Part shown: piece by piece, positions 7,517-14,295 of the stretch
Layout of the letters: every line of letters starts with the position of its first letter
Numbering within the stretch: the stretch's first letter is position 1
Source of the DNA: JBDIAR01 sp039812545
GTDB taxonomy: Bacteria; Actinomycetota; Actinomycetes; Actinomycetales; Dermatophilaceae
Direction: 5' to 3'
DNA length: 26,033 nt
Assembly: GCA_039812545.1 (NCBI GenBank)
Contig: JBDIAR010000022.1
Coordinates: 1 to 26,033 of the forward strand
Program-made: the position numbers and the translations under genes
Notes under the pieces: model-generated
The model's input: only the letters and a program-made list of their open reading frames with translations
Database searches by the model: none
Told to the model about the DNA's origin: nothing

Positions 7517-8358
7517 CGGCGCCCGGGCCGCTGGCCGGGGTGGGGCGAGTGGTGTTCGCCCACGCCCACCCCGACGACGAGACGCTGGCGACCGGTGCGC
7601 TGATCGCCGAACTCGTCGCCCGCGGCGTCGATTGTCGCGTGCTGACGGCGACCCGAGGCGAACGCGGCGAGGTGGTGCCCGGGCCGCTATCGGCGTTGGC
7701 CGGCACGCCCGCATTGGTCGCCCATCGGGAAACCGAACTCGCCGGGGCGCTGGCCGCGCTCGGCGTCCGAGAGCAGGTCTTCCTGGGGGATCCGCCGGCG
7801 CGCGCGGCTGGTTCGGCGCCGCGGCGCTACCGCGATTCGGGGATGCGGTGGATCCGACCGGGCGTCGCCGGACCGGCCGAGGACACCGGGGTGGGCCCGG
7901 GTGCGGCCGGGCCGGACGGGACATACGGGCCGGACGGGACCTTCACGGCGGCCGACCCCGCGGAGAGCGGCGCGGACCTGACGGCATACCTGCAGGTCGT
8001 CCGGCCGGACGCGGTGGTGACGTACGACGCAACCGGGGGGTACGGGCACCCCGACCACGTGCGGATGCACGAGCTCTGCCGGGACGCCTGCGCGCGGCTC
8101 GGGATCGAGTTCGTGGAGGTGTTGCCCGCCGAGGCGGCTGAGGCGGCTCAGTCGGCTGAGCAGGCTCAGGCGGATCGGGGCCCGGACGCGGCGATGGGCG
8201 AGATCGAGGTCGTCGATCTCGCCCATCGGTTGCCGGTGGTCGTGGCGGCGCTGCGGTGTCACGCCAGCCAGCTCGGCGTGGCCGGCTCCGACGTGATCCA
8301 CGTCGGCGGCCAGCGCGAACCCATCCTCACCGTGGCGAGGTTGCGCCGGGTTCGGTGA
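7513..8358 (+). CDS. PIG-L family deacetylase, MshB-like
   Basis: The 281-residue protein has the LmbE/PIG-L zinc motif AHPDDE (H19, D22 as ligands, D21 as likely general base) and the second motif GGYGHPDH (H179). The block RYRDSGMRW matches RWRDSGM of MshB, which removes the acetyl group from GlcNAc-inositol in mycothiol synthesis. The ATG overlaps the stop of the MshA-like gene (ATGA), so the glycosyltransferase and deacetylase are translationally coupled: sugar is attached, then deacetylated. Between the conserved blocks is a Gly/Pro/Asp-rich insert with a duplicated GPDGT unit near 7915-7944. A 9-bp repeat encodes an Ala/Glu/Gln stretch at 8131-8175. Both look like lineage-specific loops. 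It may act on a GlcNAc conjugate other than the mycothiol precursor. Confidence 0.85.
   Translation: MTAPGPLAGVGRVVFAHAHPDDETLATGALIAELVARGVDCRVLTATRGERGEVVPGPLSALAGTPALVAHRETELAGALAALGVREQVFLGDPPARAAGSAPRRYRDSGMRWIRPGVAGPAEDTGVGPGAAGPDGTYGPDGTFTAADPAESGADLTAYLQVVRPDAVVTYDATGGYGHPDHVRMHELCRDACARLGIEFVEVLPAEAAEAAQSAEQAQADRGPDAAMGEIEVVDLAHRLPVVVAALRCHASQLGVAGSDVIHVGGQREPILTVARLRRVR
8131..8175 (+). repeat. Degenerate 9-bp tandem repeat inside the deacetylase gene
   Basis: Five in-frame units: GAGGCGGCT, GAGGCGGCT, CAGTCGGCT, GAGCAGGCT and CAGGCGGAT. They encode an E/Q-x-A pattern, probably a short flexible or helical insertion. Confidence 0.7.
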
Positions 8359-8376
8359 GGGGCGGGGCGGTGCGGC

Positions 8377-8793
8377 TCAGCCCTGCGGCCGGCCCTCGGC
8401 CGGCGTGTCGGGTGCGGCGGGTGCGTCGGGCAGGTCCGCGATCTGCTCGGACGTGGCGAAGGTCTCGGCGTTGCCGAACGGTTCCTCGGGCTGGTCGGCC
8501 GCGGGGGCACCGGCCGCGCCGGGGCGCTTCTCGGCGAGCTTGTCCACACCCTTGGTGACCTGCTCCTTGGCCTTGGCCACCGTGTCGCTGTACTTGCCCT
8601 GGGTCTTGTCGTCGACGACCTTGCCGGCCTTGTCGAGCAGTTCGGTGACCTTGTCCTTGTTCTGGTGCGCCAGCTCGCCGGCCTTCTCGGCCGCCTGGTG
8701 CGCCGCCTTGTTGGCCTCCTGGGCGAGCTTCTCGGCCTTGTGCGGCAGGTCGAGCTCCTCGGCCTTGGCCTTGATCTTGTCGACGAATGACAT
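8377..8793 (-). CDS. MT0933/Rv0909-like helical protein
   Basis: The 138-residue protein begins MSFVDKIKAKAEELD and has long Lys/Ala/Glu-rich amphipathic stretches to about residue 92. The block DDKTQGKYSDTVAKAKEQV resembles the DEKTGGKY-type core of the MT0933 antitoxin family (Rv0909-like). The last 45 residues are Pro/Ala/Glu-rich and probably disordered. In M. tuberculosis Rv0909 is paired with Rv0910, but no such partner adjoins here: the neighbours are the MshB-like deacetylase (convergent, 18-bp gap) and the ceramidase-like gene (divergent). An orphan antitoxin or a stress-related coiled-coil protein are both possible. ATG 8793 has GAGGGG 8 nt upstream. Confidence 0.7.
   Translation of the reverse strand: MSFVDKIKAKAEELDLPHKAEKLAQEANKAAHQAAEKAGELAHQNKDKVTELLDKAGKVVDDKTQGKYSDTVAKAKEQVTKGVDKLAEKRPGAAGAPAADQPEEPFGNAETFATSEQIADLPDAPAAPDTPAEGRPQG
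8388..8404. terminator. Perfect 7-bp GC hairpin at a convergent gene junction
   Basis: GCCGGCC-CTC-GGCCGGC is a perfect stem-loop lying 30 bp after the deacetylase stop and inside the last codons of the opposing MT0933-like gene. It may terminate the plus-strand operon. There is no T-tract, which is common in high-GC actinobacteria but weakens the call. Confidence 0.35.
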
Positions 8794-8976
8794 GCGGGAT
8801 TCCCCTCGTTGATCGTGCGGGCCGGGTTCTCCGGACCCTGCGATGGTGTCAACGCGGGCTTTGGGTGGGGTGTTCCCGTGGCGGGTGTGGTGTGCGTCGT
8901 ATGCCGGTGCCTCCGGGATGCGGTAGTTGCCCGGGTACCCGCGGTTCCGACGGTGGCGGTCGCGGAGCACGGGCAC

Positions 8977-8988
8977 TACGGTGACGCG
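8977..8988 (+). promoter_or_regulatory. Probable leaderless -10 box for the ceramidase-sigma-ogt operon
   Basis: TACGGT (8977-8982) fits TAnnnT and ends 6 nt before GTG 8989; no ribosome site is seen. The rest of the 195-bp divergent gap (8794-8988) holds one GTATGCC heptamer (8899) and a CGGGTACCCG palindrome near 8934. Confidence 0.4.
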
Positions 8989-9864
8989 GTGTCCACTGGA
9001 CGGCGGCAACACGGGCGGGAAGAGCGAGACGCGCGGCGGGCAGCGCGGCGGGCGACGGCGGCTGCCGGGGCCGTCCTCGCCCTGATCGGCGCGAGTGTCA
9101 TCCTGCCCCTGCTCGTGCCGTCGGCGCCGTGGACCACCGGGCCGGCGGCCACCTGCGTGGCGACCGGCTGCTTCTGCGAAGCGGTCGCCTGGCATACGCC
9201 GGTCCGCCAACCGGTCGCCGCCGTGTCGTCGTTGGCGTTCTCGGTGACGGCCGTCGCGGTGCTGCTGACCTGGGCGCGGGCGGCGCGACTCGGCCGAGCC
9301 CGGATGCCCGGTCCCTGGCTGGCCGCGTTTGCCGCCGGCTGCGCGCTCGTCGGCGTGGGCAGCGCGTACCTGCACGGCTCGTTCACCTTCCTCGGCCAGT
9401 TCGCCGATGTCGCGCCGATGCAGGCGACGGCGCTCTTCCTGTTCTGCTACGCGCGACGAGGCGGGCCGGGGTGGCCGCGTTGGGGGCTGCCGGCATACCT
9501 GGTCCTGGCGGGGCTTGCAGCGGCGGCCGCTTGGTGGCTGCCGGACACCCGGCGCTACCTGTTCCTGATGTTCATCGTGCTCGGCGTCGCGGCCGAGTTC
9601 GCCCGGTATCGGCTCGCGCCGCCGGGCCGGCTGGCCCTGTCGTTCGGTGTTTTCGGGCTCGCCGGGGTGGCGTGGGTGCTCGACGGCACGGGGCTGTGCG
9701 CCCCGGATTCGCCGCTGCAGGGGCACGCGCTGTGGCATGTCCTCGGTGCGGTGGCGGCATACCTGCTCTTCCTGCACTACCAGGACGAGGCGAACCACCA
9801 GGACGAGGCGTCGGGCCGGGGCCGACCTCACGAAACAACGGCCTCGAACGTTTACCGGATGTGA
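8989..9864 (+). CDS. Ceramidase-like integral membrane hydrolase (CREST superfamily)
   Basis: The 291-residue protein has about seven membrane segments after a basic N-terminus. Conserved positions fit the alkaline ceramidase/CREST pattern of membrane metal hydrolases: CE at 63-64, GSAYLHG with S125 and H129, FADVAPM with D140, and GHALWH with H246 and H250. The spacings S-x3-H, H-x10-D and H-x3-H agree with the Ser, three-His, Asp zinc site known from human alkaline ceramidase. Hydrolysis of an amide lipid is the family expectation; the bacterial substrate is unknown. I choose GTG 8989 because a TAnnnT box lies 6 nt upstream. The stop overlaps the sigma-factor GTG, so it leads a coupled three-gene operon. 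The family is assigned from motif spacing rather than overall similarity. Confidence 0.65.
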   Translation: MSTGRRQHGREERDARRAARRATAAAGAVLALIGASVILPLLVPSAPWTTGPAATCVATGCFCEAVAWHTPVRQPVAAVSSLAFSVTAVAVLLTWARAARLGRARMPGPWLAAFAAGCALVGVGSAYLHGSFTFLGQFADVAPMQATALFLFCYARRGGPGWPRWGLPAYLVLAGLAAAAAWWLPDTRRYLFLMFIVLGVAAEFARYRLAPPGRLALSFGVFGLAGVAWVLDGTGLCAPDSPLQGHALWHVLGAVAAYLLFLHYQDEANHQDEASGRGRPHETTASNVYRM

Positions 9865-10433
9865 ACGTGCTGCCACCCTTCGATCGACTCGTCACCACCC
9901 ATGGTGCGCGGGTGCTGCGGGTATGCCGGTCCGTCGCGGGTCCCGACGAGGCGGACGACGCCTGGTCCGAGACCTTCCTCGCCGCGCTGCGTGCCTATCC
10001 CCGGCTGGACCCGGCCGCCGACACCGAGGCCTGGCTGGTGACGATCGCCTATCGCAAGTCGATCGACGTCCACCGTCGGGCTGCGGTTCGGGCGATTCCG
10101 GTCGAGGAACTGCCGGAGATCGGGGACGCCAGCCTCGACCCGGCGGCGATCGTGGCGGCCCCCGGCGGGGGGATCTGGGCGGCGGTCGCCGCCCTGCCGC
10201 CCCGACAGCGGCAGGCGGTGGCATACCACTATCTCGGCGGGCTGACCCACGTGGCGATCGCCGACCTCGTCGACGGGACCGCGGCAAGTGTGCGGCGGGC
10301 CTGCGCGGACGGGATCGCCAACCTGCGCAGACAGGGGGTCGCGCTCGCGGACCCGAGCAGTTCGACTCCGATGGGCGATTCGAGCCCGATGGGCGGTTCG
10401 AGCCTGATGACTTCCGAGGGAGAACCACGATGA
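9861..10433 (+). CDS. RNA polymerase sigma factor, ECF type
   Basis: The 190-residue protein has sigma region 2 (about 5-75: FDRLVTTHGARVLRVCRSVA, DEADDAWSETFLAALRAY, AWLVTIAYRKSIDVHRR) and region 4 (about 105-155: ALPPRQRQAVAYHYLGGLTHVAIADL then SVRRACADGIANLRR). This is the two-domain layout of ECF sigma factors. The linker is short and no region 3 is present. A Ser/Met/Gly tail of about 28 residues is built from near-identical repeats (CGATGGGCGATTCGAGC and a one-base variant). GTG 9861 overlaps the upstream stop by 4 bases, and its own stop overlaps the ogt ATG. No anti-sigma gene is adjacent. Co-transcription with ogt suggests the regulon may answer alkylation or membrane stress, which is inference only. 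Confidence 0.85.
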   Translation: MNVLPPFDRLVTTHGARVLRVCRSVAGPDEADDAWSETFLAALRAYPRLDPAADTEAWLVTIAYRKSIDVHRRAAVRAIPVEELPEIGDASLDPAAIVAAPGGGIWAAVAALPPRQRQAVAYHYLGGLTHVAIADLVDGTAASVRRACADGIANLRRQGVALADPSSSTPMGDSSPMGGSSLMTSEGEPR

Positions 10434-11041
10434 GCACCACGAAGACGACGACGGACCGGGTGGCCGACGAGGCGCGGCTGGCGGAGTTGCGGGCGGAGCT
10501 GGCCCGGCGCGCCGAGGCGGAGGGCTTGGTCGAGGTGGCGTACCGGACGCTCGACACCTCGATCGGGCCGCTGCTGCTGGCGGCCACGCCGGTGGGGTTG
10601 GTGCGGATCGCATTCGCCCGTGAGGGATTCGACCAGGTGTTGGAGTCGTTGGCCGACCGGGTCGGTCCGCGGGTGCTCGCGGCGCCCGCCCGGCTGGATC
10701 GGGCCGCCGTCGAACTCGACGACTATCTCGCGGGGCGCCGTCACGATTTCGACGTGGCGTTGGACCTGCGGCTCTCGGGCGGTTTCCGGCGGCGCGTGCT
10801 GGAGCGGCTGCGCGCGGTGGGGTACGGGCGGACGGTCAGCTATGCGTCGTTGGCGGCGGACGTCGGCAACCCGAAGGCGGTCCGGGCGGTCGGGTCGGCG
10901 TGTGCCACCAATCCGCTGCCGGTCGTCGTGCCGTGCCATCGGGTGCTGCGATCCGACGGCGCGCTCGGGGGGTACCTCGGCGGACTCGACGTCAAGGCGA
11001 CGCTGCTGGAGCTGGAGCGCGCGGGGGCTCCCGGGACGTGA
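10430..11041 (+). CDS. ogt: Methylated-DNA-protein cysteine methyltransferase
   Basis: The 203-residue protein carries the O6-alkylguanine transferase active site VVVPCHRV (acceptor C169). Upstream are the helix-turn-helix block (VGYGRTVSYASLAADVGNPKAVRAVGSACATNPLP, shown here only as family pattern) and downstream GALGGYLGG. It transfers the alkyl group from damaged guanine to its own Cys and is used up in the process. The N-terminal 40 residues are a charged helical extension beyond the usual Ogt start, so it is a little longer than typical. ATG 10430 overlaps the sigma-factor stop (ATGA), with GGGAGA 7 nt before it. Its place as last gene of a sigma-factor operon suggests that repair capacity is regulated together with the sigma factor. 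Confidence 0.92.
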   Translation: MSTTKTTTDRVADEARLAELRAELARRAEAEGLVEVAYRTLDTSIGPLLLAATPVGLVRIAFAREGFDQVLESLADRVGPRVLAAPARLDRAAVELDDYLAGRRHDFDVALDLRLSGGFRRRVLERLRAVGYGRTVSYASLAADVGNPKAVRAVGSACATNPLPVVVPCHRVLRSDGALGGYLGGLDVKATLLELERAGAPGT

Positions 11042-11079
11042 TGTCGGGGTGTGATGTCGGGACGTGATGTCGGGGCGTG
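11041..11079 (+). repeat. Three tandem 13-bp repeats between ogt and the S9 peptidase
   Basis: Units ATGTCGGGGTGTG, ATGTCGGGACGTG and ATGTCGGGGCGTG lie head to tail, preceded by GACGTG at 11035-11040 as a partial copy. They begin on the last base of the ogt stop codon and end 5 bp before the proposed -10 box of the next gene. Regulatory binding sites or slippage are both possible. Confidence 0.85.
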
Positions 11080-11083
11080 CGGT

Positions 11084-11096
11084 TATGGTGGCCCGC
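11084..11096 (+). promoter_or_regulatory. Probable leaderless -10 box for the S9 peptidase
   Basis: TATGGT (11084-11089) fits TAnnnT and ends 7 nt before ATG 11097. The tandem 13-bp repeats occupy the place where the -35 region would fall. Confidence 0.4.
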
Positions 11097-13136
11097 ATGC
11101 CGATCATCCGCCGACACGGGACCTGGGACTCCCCGCTCGCCCCCGCCGACATGCTGGGCGGGGGCAGCCTCGACCTGGAGGCATCCGCCGACGGCGGTGA
11201 CGTGTACTGGCTGGAGAGCGTGGCCGACGAGGGCGGCGCGACCGCCTTGATGCGTCGCGGGGCCGGCGCGGACGGGAGCGTGGTGGGCGGTGCGGTCGAG
11301 CGGGTGACCCCGCCGGGGGTGAGGGTGCGCAGCCGGTTGCGCGAGTACGGCGGCGGCTCGTATGCCGTTCGTGCCGGGATCGTGCTGTATGTCGACGACG
11401 CCGACGGGCGGGTCTGGCTGGTCGAGGGGTCGCGGCGGGGGCCGATCACCCCGGTGGTGGCCGATCGGGCGGTGCGGTTCGCGGCGATGGAGATCGACCC
11501 GGTGCGCCGGGTGGCGTGGACCGTGCGCGAAGACCACCGCGACGACGGGGTCGAACCCGTCGACTCCCTCGTCCGGCTCGAGCTGGACGGCCCGAACGAC
11601 GAGTTCGGCGTCGAGGTGGTCGCCGGCCGGCGACGGCCGCTGTCCGACCGGGACGGTGGCCGGTCGGCGGACCCCGACTTCGTCGGCGATCCGACGCTGT
11701 CCCCGGACGGCTCCCGGCTCGCCTGGGTGCAGTGGTCCCACCCGGACATGCCGTGGGATGCGACCGAACTCGTCGTGGCGCGCATCGACGACGACGGTGA
11801 CCTGGTCGATCGCCGGGTCGTGGCCGGCCACGGCCGGACCGCGGCGTCCTGCCCGGGGTGGCTGGACGAGACGCGACTGGCATACCTGGACGAGGTCGAC
11901 GGGTTCGGCGTGCCTCATGTGGTGGACCTGACCGGTGCGGCCGGGACCGGGGGCGGGCCGGGGCAGCCGGTTGTCGAGGAGCGGGTCGAGTACGGGCTGC
12001 CGCCCTGGGTGCAGCGGATGCGGCCGTTGGCCGCGTTGCCGGACGGGCGGCTGGCAGCGGTGCGGTGGATCGACGGATTCGGGCGGGTGATCGTGGTCGA
12101 TCCGGCGACCGGGCGGGTGTCCGACCTGGCCGCCGATCTCCCGGGGCCGATCACGGCGGCGCAGTCGTTGAGCGTTGCGACCGGGGCCGGTGGGGTACGG
12201 GTGGTCTGCCAGGCGGGTTCGGTGGCGCGCGGTTGGTCGGTCGTGTCCTTGCCGGTGCCGGCCTCGGAGCCGGCGGGTGGTGATGCGTCGGCCGAGGTGT
12301 TGTATGCCGGAGCGACGGCGAGCGACCCGGCATACCTCAGCGTCCCGCAGACCCTCACCTGGACGGGCGCGGACGGGCAGCCGACCCACGGCATCTTCTA
12401 TCCGCCGACCAACCCGGACTTCGCCGGGCCCGCGGGCGAACTCCCGCCGCTGATGGTGCTCGCGCACGGCGGGCCGACGTCGGCGGCGCTGCCGATCTGG
12501 AAGCCGGCGACCACGTTCTTCACCTCGCGCGGCATCGCGGTGCTCGACGTCAACTACGCCGGGTCGACGGGGTACGGGCGGGCCTATCGGGAGCGGTTGA
12601 TCGGTCGGTGGGGCGTCCTCGACGTCGCCGATTGTGTCGCCGGGGCCGGGTATGCCGCTGCGTGCGGGCTCGTGGACGCCGGCCGGATGGCGATCCGCGG
12701 CAAGTCCGCCGGCGGGTTCGTCGCAGTCGCCGCGGTGACCTTCCACGAGGTGTTCGGGGCGGCGATCGTGTTGTACGGCATCAGCGACCTGTCGGCGCTG
12801 GCCGCCGATACCCACAAGTTCGAGTCGAGGTACACCGACCGGCTGGTCGCCCCGTGGCCCGCCGGCGCCGCGGTCTACGCCGAGCGCAGCCCGATCGAGC
12901 ACCTGGACCGGGTGTCGGCGCCGATGCTCATCCTGCAGGGGACCGAGGATCGGGTGGTTCCGCCGGAGCAGGCGCAGGCGCTCGCGGACGCCCTGCGGGT
13001 CAAGGGGCTGCCGGTCGAGCTGGTGATGTTCGAGGGGGAGGGGCACGGGTTCCGGCGGCCGGAGTCGAATGTGCGGGCCTGGGAGGTGGAGGCCGATTTC
13101 CTGGCTCGGCTCTGGGGTGCGCCGACGCCGTCGTGA
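11097..13136 (+). CDS. S9-family prolyl oligopeptidase-like serine peptidase
   Basis: The 679-residue protein combines a beta-propeller N-terminal half (about 1-420, with repeats such as DPTLSPDGSRLAWVQWSHP) with a C-terminal alpha/beta hydrolase. The catalytic triad is visible: S537 in GKSAGG, D618 in LQGTEDRVVP and H650 in FEGEGHGFR. LMVLAHGGPTSA supplies the oxyanion-side HGGP motif. These enzymes are acylaminoacyl- or dipeptidyl-type peptidases that act on short peptides. No signal peptide is present, so it is probably cytoplasmic. ATG 11097 is preferred because of the TAnnnT box 7 nt upstream; ATG 11085 is an in-frame alternative. The active-site consensus is often GxSYGG, here GKSAGG, so Ala replaces the usual Tyr. 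It converges on pabC with a 22-bp gap. Five GTATGCC-type heptamers lie inside. Confidence 0.9.
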   Translation: MPIIRRHGTWDSPLAPADMLGGGSLDLEASADGGDVYWLESVADEGGATALMRRGAGADGSVVGGAVERVTPPGVRVRSRLREYGGGSYAVRAGIVLYVDDADGRVWLVEGSRRGPITPVVADRAVRFAAMEIDPVRRVAWTVREDHRDDGVEPVDSLVRLELDGPNDEFGVEVVAGRRRPLSDRDGGRSADPDFVGDPTLSPDGSRLAWVQWSHPDMPWDATELVVARIDDDGDLVDRRVVAGHGRTAASCPGWLDETRLAYLDEVDGFGVPHVVDLTGAAGTGGGPGQPVVEERVEYGLPPWVQRMRPLAALPDGRLAAVRWIDGFGRVIVVDPATGRVSDLAADLPGPITAAQSLSVATGAGGVRVVCQAGSVARGWSVVSLPVPASEPAGGDASAEVLYAGATASDPAYLSVPQTLTWTGADGQPTHGIFYPPTNPDFAGPAGELPPLMVLAHGGPTSAALPIWKPATTFFTSRGIAVLDVNYAGSTGYGRAYRERLIGRWGVLDVADCVAGAGYAAACGLVDAGRMAIRGKSAGGFVAVAAVTFHEVFGAAIVLYGISDLSALAADTHKFESRYTDRLVAPWPAGAAVYAERSPIEHLDRVSAPMLILQGTEDRVVPPEQAQALADALRVKGLPVELVMFEGEGHGFRRPESNVRAWEVEADFLARLWGAPTPS

Positions 13137-13158
13137 GACTCTCCGGCGGTTCCGGCGC

Positions 13159-14043
13159 TCAGGTCGCCGGGAAACCGGCGAACTCCCGCAGTCGCCGGGT
13201 CCACTGCGGGGACTGCGCCAGGTCGCGACCGTCCAGGCTCAGGATCGGCGCCGGGCCGACGACCGAGGACACCAGCCACACTCCGTCGGCGTCGAACAAC
13301 TCGCCGACCGGGGAGAGGCGGTACTCGCACGGCACGCCCTGGGCCTGCGCCGCCGCGTAGATCGCCGCCTGCACGGTCGAGGCGAGGACGCCGGTGTCGG
13401 TCAGCGGGGTCGTGACCAGGGTGCCGGCCCGCAGCTGGATGACCGCCGACCGCGGTGCCTCCAGGACGAAGCCGTCGGTGCTGACGAACACCACCTCGGC
13501 CACACCGCGCCGAGCCGCCTCGCGATGCGCCGCCCGGTTGACGGCATACGACAAGGTCTTGACCCCGCCGAGCAGCCACGGCTTGTCGCGGAACGAGAGG
13601 GCGGCATAGCCGCGGTCCAGGGTGATCGCGGTGACGCCCGCGCGGCGGGCCAGGGTGCCGTCGTCGATCCGCTGGACCAGCGCGTAGCCGAGGGGTTGGG
13701 CCGGGGCGGCGCGTTCGGGTCCGCGGGTGAGGACGAGCTTGAGGTATGCCTCGCCCGGCACCTCCCAGCGCGCGAGGGCCTCGTCGATGACCGCGCGCCA
13801 GGCGAGTTCGTCGAGCGGGGGGAGGTCCAGGGCGGCCGCGGACCGGGCCAGCCGGGCCAGGTGGGCGTCCAGGTGATCCGGTCGGGGGCCGTTCGGGCCG
13901 GGCGCGATCCGGGTCGCCTCGAAACAGCCGTCGCCGCGCGTCAGCCCGAGGTCGTCGGCGAGCGCGATCGGGTCGTCGGCGTCGACCGCGCCGCGACCGA
14001 GGACCACGAGAACCCGCTCGGTCGGCTGGTCGGGTTCGGGCAT
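13159..14043 (-). CDS. pabC: Class IV aminotransferase, probable aminodeoxychorismate lyase
   Basis: The 294-residue fold-type IV PLP enzyme has GDGCFEATRI near the N-terminus, the PLP lysine K162 in GVKTLSYAVNR, and the phosphate-side block AEVVFVSTDGFVLEAPRSAVI. This arrangement is shared by PabC (4-amino-4-deoxychorismate lyase, making p-aminobenzoate for folate) and D-amino acid or branched-chain aminotransferases. The overall pattern and length favour the actinobacterial PabC-like group, but substrate is not certain and no pabA/pabB is in view. ATG 14043 has AGGAG 8 nt upstream. The gene is divergent from the GT39 gene across 252 bp and convergent with the S9 peptidase. Confidence 0.75.
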   Translation of the reverse strand: MPEPDQPTERVLVVLGRGAVDADDPIALADDLGLTRGDGCFEATRIAPGPNGPRPDHLDAHLARLARSAAALDLPPLDELAWRAVIDEALARWEVPGEAYLKLVLTRGPERAAPAQPLGYALVQRIDDGTLARRAGVTAITLDRGYAALSFRDKPWLLGGVKTLSYAVNRAAHREAARRGVAEVVFVSTDGFVLEAPRSAVIQLRAGTLVTTPLTDTGVLASTVQAAIYAAAQAQGVPCEYRLSPVGELFDADGVWLVSSVVGPAPILSLDGRDLAQSPQWTRRLREFAGFPAT

Positions 14044-14094
14044 CGGCGGTTCTCCTGAGGGTGGGTGCGACGGGACGTCCGACGGGCGCTTACC

Positions 14095-14142
14095 GGCATA
14101 CCCGCAGACCGGCATACCGGAATAGCGGCATACGCGGCATGA
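14095..14142. repeat. Phased array of three GGCATAC heptamers, 16-bp period
   Basis: GGCATAC starts at 14095, 14111 and 14127, exactly 16 bp apart, in the 252-bp gap between pabC and the GT39 gene. The bases between copies are only loosely alike (CCGCAGACC, CGGAATAGC), so spacing and heptamer are conserved rather than a whole unit. A fourth, partial GGCAT follows at 14136. The rest of 14044-14295 shows no gene or clear promoter. Confidence 0.75.
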
Positions 14143-14295
14143 CGGCAGACCAAGTATCGCGCCCCTGACCCGCCGCCCCGGCCAGGCACAGCAGCGCCAC
14201 AGAGCGGTCATCGCCGAGCCAAAGCCGGGCCGCGAAGAGTGGGCGGCGAACCGGGTCGCACCCCGCGGCCGGACCCGAACCGAGAAGGACACCAC

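Noticed and set aside
8847..8852. TTGACA -35 box on the minus strand ahead of the MT0933-like gene
   Set aside because: No acceptable -10 box lies 16-18 bp downstream.
10229..13046. Two long minus-strand frames opposite ogt and the S9 peptidase
   Set aside because: Low-complexity composition and no motifs; the plus-strand genes have complete active sites.
14095..14142. Short CRISPR-like array
   Set aside because: Only 7 bases repeat at 16-bp spacing, spacers are 9 bp, and no cas genes are present.
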